From: Streptoalloteichus tenebrarius
GTDB lineage: Bacteria > Actinomycetota > Actinomycetes > Mycobacteriales > Pseudonocardiaceae
Length of the DNA: 53,754 nt
Assembly (NCBI RefSeq): GCF_024171885.1
Contig: NZ_JAMTCP010000046.1
Span: forward strand, 1,261 to 55,014
Direction of reading: 5' to 3'
Part shown: one piece after another, positions 50,186 through 53,754 of the stretch
Layout: every line of letters starts with the position of its first letter
Position numbering within the stretch: the stretch's first letter is position 1
Made by a program: the position numbers and the translations under genes
The notes under the pieces: generated by a model
Databases searched by the model: none
What the model was told of the DNA's origin: nothing
The model's input: the letters and a program-made list of their open reading frames with translations, nothing else

Positions 50186-51371
50186 CCAGACGCAGCGAGC
50201 GCGGGCCGAAGATCCCGAGTTCGTAGAACGTCGGGCGGGCGAGGGAGGAGATCCGGAACACGGGGAACCGTTCCAGCGCCATGGGAAGCGCGATCCGCGC
50301 CGTCAGGCGCGCCAGCGCCGCGCCGAGGCACGAGTGGACGCCATGCCCGAACGCGATGTGCGGGTTGGGGACGCGGGTCGGGTCGAACACGTCGGGCCGG
50401 GGGATCACCCGGCCGTCCCGGTTGGCCGAGAGGATCCAGGCGAGCACCATCTGGCCCCGGGGAACGCGAACGCCACCGATGAGGACGTCCCGTGTGGTGA
50501 GTCGGCCGACCTGCGTGAAGGGGGAGCGGTAGCGCAGGACCTCGTCGATGGTGCCGTCCAGCAACGCGGGCTGCCGGCGGAGCGCGCGCAACACGTGGGG
50601 GTACTCGGCGAAACACAGCATCGCGTTGCCCAACAGGACGGTCGTGGTGAGATGGCCGGCCAGGAAGAGGAGCCCGGCGAAGGCGACGATCTCCCTGTCG
50701 GTGAGCCGCGTCCCCTCCAGTTCGGCGTGCGCGAGGTCGGTGAGCAGGTCCTGCCTTGGGTACGCGCGTCGTTCCGCGACCTGGTTCAGCAGATACGCGT
50801 CGAACTCCCGGCGGACGGCCTGGACGGACCTGAGCGCCGCCAGGTCCATGGGACGGTCGGGCCGGTCGGGGGAGGCCGCGATCTGCTTCTCCGACCACCG
50901 CCGCAGCATTCCCGTGTCGGAGGCGGGAAGGCCGAGGAGCGCGGCGATCACCCGCAGCGGCAGGGGGTACGCGAACTCGCGGACGAAGTCGATGTCGGTC
51001 CGCCCCCGGAGGTCGTCCAGCAGGTCCCAGGCGATCACGGCGATCCGTGAGGACAGTCCGGCCACCGCCTCGGGGGTGAACGCGAGGCTCACCAGCGCGC
51101 GTAACCTCCCGTGTTCGGGTGGGTCGGTGAGCATCACGTTGCCCCTGGCCGATGTGCGGCTGTCTGGCACCACCCGGGTCACCTCCGAGGAGAAGGTGGC
51201 GGTGTCGGCCATGACCTGCCGCACGTCCTGGTAGCGGAACACCTGCCAGATCCCCGTCCTCGGGTCCTGGCACACGTGCGCGGCTCCGCGCATGGCGCGG
51301 AGCCAGGCCAGCAGGGCCGCGCCACCGTCCCGCACGCTGGGCGGTGTGGGCCGTGGTGCGACGTTCACCAT
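50169..51371 (-). CDS. Cytochrome P450
   Basis: This 400-residue bacterial class I P450 is complete. The I-helix oxygen-binding segment is LLFLAGHLTTTVLLGNAM near 235, the K-helix ExxR is IDEVLRYRSPF near 278, and the heme loop is FGHGVHSCLGAALARL with the ligand at about C348. The ATG at 51371 follows a GGAGGAAGGGA stretch. It would need ferredoxin and reductase partners, not encoded nearby. The substrate is unknown; no biosynthetic genes flank it apart from the small overlapping frame downstream. It is unrelated in position to the MRYLH precursor gene 36 kb away. Confidence 0.9.
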   Translation of the reverse strand: MVNVAPRPTPPSVRDGGAALLAWLRAMRGAAHVCQDPRTGIWQVFRYQDVRQVMADTATFSSEVTRVVPDSRTSARGNVMLTDPPEHGRLRALVSLAFTPEAVAGLSSRIAVIAWDLLDDLRGRTDIDFVREFAYPLPLRVIAALLGLPASDTGMLRRWSEKQIAASPDRPDRPMDLAALRSVQAVRREFDAYLLNQVAERRAYPRQDLLTDLAHAELEGTRLTDREIVAFAGLLFLAGHLTTTVLLGNAMLCFAEYPHVLRALRRQPALLDGTIDEVLRYRSPFTQVGRLTTRDVLIGGVRVPRGQMVLAWILSANRDGRVIPRPDVFDPTRVPNPHIAFGHGVHSCLGAALARLTARIALPMALERFPVFRISSLARPTFYELGIFGPRSLRLDVRQT

Positions 51372-52411
51372 GACTGCGCCGTCCCTTCCTCCCGGTCGTC
51401 CGTCGGGCCGCGCCACCGCACGCGGCGCGGCCGAGCGCACACCCGCCTCGCGGCACGGGCGACGCGAACCGCGCCAGCGCAACTCACGTGAGCTGTCCGC
51501 GGGTCGACGCCAGAAGGCGGACGATGTTGTTGACCACCCGCACCGGCGCGGGGAGTCCTGCGGTCCCCAGAAGACCGCGCATAATTTCCAGACCCGATCT
51601 GCCCGGTCAACCGCGAATACCGCTCCAGTGGTCGCGTCGCCGGTGTGAGGAGCATCAGCGCAGCGAAACAGAACGACATGTCGGGGTCAATAATCTCGGT
51701 GGATGGCTTCGGTGCGCGAAGGAACAGAACGCGTCGGCGGTGTGGCGGCTGGTGGTGACGAAACACGCGCTCTCCTGATCGTGGAATGGGTCGCCCATGC
51801 TCCGTCGGAGTGACTCGGCGCGTTCCTCCGTCCGCCACATGGATGACAGCGTGTGGGGACCGTGAATCCTCACTGGCGCGAATTCCCACTCCAGGCGTCA
51901 CCTCCTCCTTCCTCGGGAGCCGCCAGAGGCGGAGGCGGCTCGGACGGGCGCCGCCCACGAGCGCCCGTCCGAGCGGCATGCCGCCCTCTACCTCGGCGGC
52001 GACGACGCCGAGCTGGTGCAGGGGTGAGCGACGCGGTCAGGCGTCGGCTCCGGCTCGGCGTCGGGACGGATGCTCAACGCATCTCGTGCGGACCGGTTTC
52101 CTGTTTCCTCTGGCGAACACGGCCGATTGCCCCCATCGCCATTCGGCGGACACCGACGGTACCGGCGGTCTCCGTGCCGTTGCGACCTTTCACGCTGGAC
52201 TGAAGATATGCGCCCGGCGCGCCTTCTCACGACGTCGGGGAGCGTGTGTTCGACCGGGCCCTTCCACCGTTCGGCGGGTAGCGCGTCCACTTGGCCCAAG
52301 GGCATGCTGAGTTTGCCGGACAGTGACCCAGGGGGCGGGGTTCGCGCTGGTCTCGGCATGCGTCCATCGACTGTCGGTGGGGAGGCCCGACCGTTCGAAC
52401 GGGGGGAACGG
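51372..52411. other. Long non-coding stretch with one hairpin
   Basis: Roughly 1 kb between the divergent P450 and ArsR-like regulator genes. No gene is convincing. A short frame ending at 52026 (ALYLGGDDAELVQG) may be a remnant of an unknown gene. A 14-bp hairpin at 51938-51974 is described separately. Confidence 0.4.
51938..51974. terminator. Perfect 14-bp hairpin
   Basis: GCTCGGACGGGCGC (51938-51951) and GCGCCCGTCCGAGC (51961-51974) pair perfectly around a 9-nt loop. It resembles a terminator but follows no recognised gene, so it may be left from a deleted transcription unit. Confidence 0.55.
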
Positions 52412-53335
52412 ATGCTGCGCATCATCGTGGGGCCCGCTGATCTGCGTCGAATCCGACTCGTGCGCGAGGCCGACTCGCTCGTGGAGACGGTCCTGTCGTT
52501 GCGCCGCGAGTCCGACGAGCGCTCCCCGCGCTGCCTCCGCTGGCAACGGGCCACGTTCCCGGATCTTCCCGTGGCCGAGGTCCTGTCGGGGACGAGCTGG
52601 GACCTGGTGATCGACAGGGCCGCCGCCGTCGGCACGGGGTCGTGCCCGGGGCTGGAGTCCCGGTTGTCGAGGCTGCGCGGCGTCGCCGACCACTCGCCGC
52701 TGCTCGCCTCGGCCATCGTCCACTGGTGGCACACGGTCGTCTCGCCCGACTGGGCCGGGATCACGACGGCGGTGGCGGGCGAACTGGCCGCGCAGGCCGC
52801 GCTGTCGGCCACGGCCGGCGCGACGAGCGTGCTGGGGCGGACGCACCGGTCCGCGCGGTGGTCCTTCCCCGTGCTGGAGATCGAGAGCCCGCGCGAGACC
52901 GAGTGGCGGCTGCGCGGGCGGGGAATGCTGCTGATGCCGACGGCCGCGCCGGTCGGGGAGGTCATCCTGACCGGCGCGCGGGGCGGCGTGCCGGTCCTGA
53001 TCTACCCGGTGGACCTCGCGGCCGAGCGCCCCCACGGCAACCAGGGGGACGGGGCGTCGGCGCTGGCCAGGCTGCTCGGGCGGACCAGGGCGACGGTGTT
53101 GGAGTCGATCGGCTCCGGGTGCTCCACGACGGTGTTGGCCGGCCGGATCGGCATGTCTTTGGCGTCGGCCAGCCAACACGTCGCCGTGCTGCGGGGCGCG
53201 GGCCTGGTCACCACCACGCGGGTCGGCGCCTCGGTCCGGCACACCCTCTCGCCGTTGGGTGAGGAGCTGTTGGAGAGCAGCCGGCGACCGTCCACATCAG
53301 ACAATGAGGATGTGTGTCAGGGAACGAGGGGTTAG
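52412..53335 (+). CDS. ArsR-like winged-helix regulator with large N-terminal domain
   Basis: The 307-residue protein has a C-terminal winged helix (about 225-290): LARLLGRTRATVLESIGSGC, TTVLAGRIGMSLASASQHVA and VLRGAGLVTTTRVGASVRHT. The N-terminal 220 residues form the ligand-type domain seen in a group of actinobacterial ArsR/DUF5937-like regulators (SLRRESDERSPRCLRWQRAT). The ATG at 52412 follows GGGGGGAA. It is divergent from the P450 across 1 kb, and next to an IS element, so its target is unclear. Confidence 0.8.
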   Translation: MLRIIVGPADLRRIRLVREADSLVETVLSLRRESDERSPRCLRWQRATFPDLPVAEVLSGTSWDLVIDRAAAVGTGSCPGLESRLSRLRGVADHSPLLASAIVHWWHTVVSPDWAGITTAVAGELAAQAALSATAGATSVLGRTHRSARWSFPVLEIESPRETEWRLRGRGMLLMPTAAPVGEVILTGARGGVPVLIYPVDLAAERPHGNQGDGASALARLLGRTRATVLESIGSGCSTTVLAGRIGMSLASASQHVAVLRGAGLVTTTRVGASVRHTLSPLGEELLESSRRPSTSDNEDVCQGTRG

Positions 53336-53405
53336 GCGCCCCCTTCTCCTCTCCTGCCTGATCTTTCCTAAGGCGACGCGCCTCCCTCCTGCGACCACTG
53401 TGCTA

Positions 53406-53754
53406 GGGGGTGTCCGCAAAGTCAGGGCAGCCAGAGTCGTAGGCAGGCGAGAGTGACCATGGCCTGATAATGCCGGGCTCGTTTGTCATAGCCAGTGGCC
53501 AGGGCCTTGTTGTGCTTGAGCCGGTTGAAGCAGCGCTCGACGACGTTGCGACGCCGGTAGGCCACGCGGTCGAGCCGGCATCTGCTCTCACCCCTGCGCG
53601 GACGGCCGTTGATCTGGTCGATCCGCTCCGGGATGGCCGCTGTGATGCCTCGCCTGCGCAGGGAGGAGCGGATCTTCGTGGACGAGTAGCCCTTGTCCGC
53701 AACGACCAGCGCGGGCCGGGTCCGCGGGCGGCCTGGCCCGCACCGTGAGAGGCG
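53406..53754 (-). mobile_element. 3' end of an IS5-type insertion sequence
   Basis: The element enters from beyond the window and ends near 53406, where GGGGTGTCCGCAAAGTCA, just after the transposase stop on the minus strand, is the likely terminal inverted repeat. The other end is outside the window, so length and target duplication cannot be determined. Confidence 0.7.
53422..53754 (-). CDS. IS5 family transposase, C-terminal part (partial)
   Basis: Minus-strand translation gives RRGITAAIPERIDQINGRPR, LDRVAYRRRNVVERCFNRLK and HNKALATGYDKRARHYQAMV, then TLACLRLWLP and a stop at 53422. The YRRRNVVERCFNRLK block is the DDE region (the E with R-x3-E spacing) typical of actinobacterial IS5/IS427 transposases. 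The start lies past the window edge. The visible part is intact. Confidence 0.85.
   Translation of the reverse strand, partial: RLSRCGPGRPRTRPALVVADKGYSSTKIRSSLRRRGITAAIPERIDQINGRPRRGESRCRLDRVAYRRRNVVERCFNRLKHNKALATGYDKRARHYQAMVTLACLRLWLP

Noticed and set aside
50169-51371. P450 at 50 kb as the partner of the MRYLH precursor
   Set aside because: 36 kb away on the opposite strand with its own coupled small gene; nothing in the sequence links them.

Overview
The window is high-GC DNA with an actinobacterial gene repertoire: GTG/TTG starts, AGGAG-type ribosome binding sites, DUF5313-, DUF427-, DUF4180- and CGNR-type proteins, and a Pls-like polyamino-acid synthetase. The mix suggests a member of the Pseudonocardiales, but the genus cannot be fixed from this sequence. 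No rRNA or tRNA gene was recognised.

Region 1 (1-9.8 kb) is a complete type I-G (formerly I-U) CRISPR-Cas locus. cas4-cas1 and cas2 run leftward into a CRISPR leader and an array that leaves the window. csb1 (cas7), csb2 (cas5-cas6), a cas3 with a C-terminal HD domain, and a cas8-position gene run rightward into a second leader and a 5-repeat array. The two leaders are homologous and carry the same spaced ACCGCTCGC boxes. Between the divergent cas operons lies a degenerate repeat / 36-nt pseudo-spacer / degenerate repeat unit resembling Cas-regulating CreR/CreA RNAs.

Region 2 (9.8-23.7 kb) is a mosaic of broken and accessory genes. Broken pieces derive from a class II aaRS-like gene, aroE, a PAPS-reductase family gene, an S9 peptidase, menC, an RHS toxin tip with its neighbour, and an HTH/TPR regulator split by an inversion. 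Embedded here are a P450 heme-domain remnant fused to an unrelated N-terminus, an 18-bp gene encoding MRYLH (a biarylitide-type minimal RiPP precursor), and an intact GH85 endoglycosidase.

Region 3 (23.8-27.5 kb) holds ordinary genes: two GNAT acetyltransferases, a DUF5313 membrane protein, a MarR regulator, a flavin monooxygenase and a DUF427 protein.

Region 4 (27.6-40.7 kb) is centred on a tight leftward operon. It encodes a Pls-like A-PCP-membrane synthetase, a DapF-like epimerase, a diaminobutyrate aminotransferase and an aspartokinase, and ends at a strong terminator. Together these should convert aspartate to L-Dab, possibly epimerise it to D-Dab, and polymerise it into a cationic homopolymer. 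A 1.1-kb control region, an orphan cytochrome oxidase subunit I and an ABC exporter flank it.

Region 5 (40.8-53.75 kb) is mixed: DUF4180, Nudix, a secreted SxxK hydrolase, an EamA transporter, a CGNR regulator divergent from a carboxymuconolactone-decarboxylase/phosphotriesterase-like pair with palindromic operators, a lipoprotein, a P450 with a translationally coupled small protein, an ArsR-like regulator, and the 3' end of an IS5-type element. Remnants of an alpha/beta hydrolase, an HTH regulator and an acyl-CoA carboxylase lie between them.
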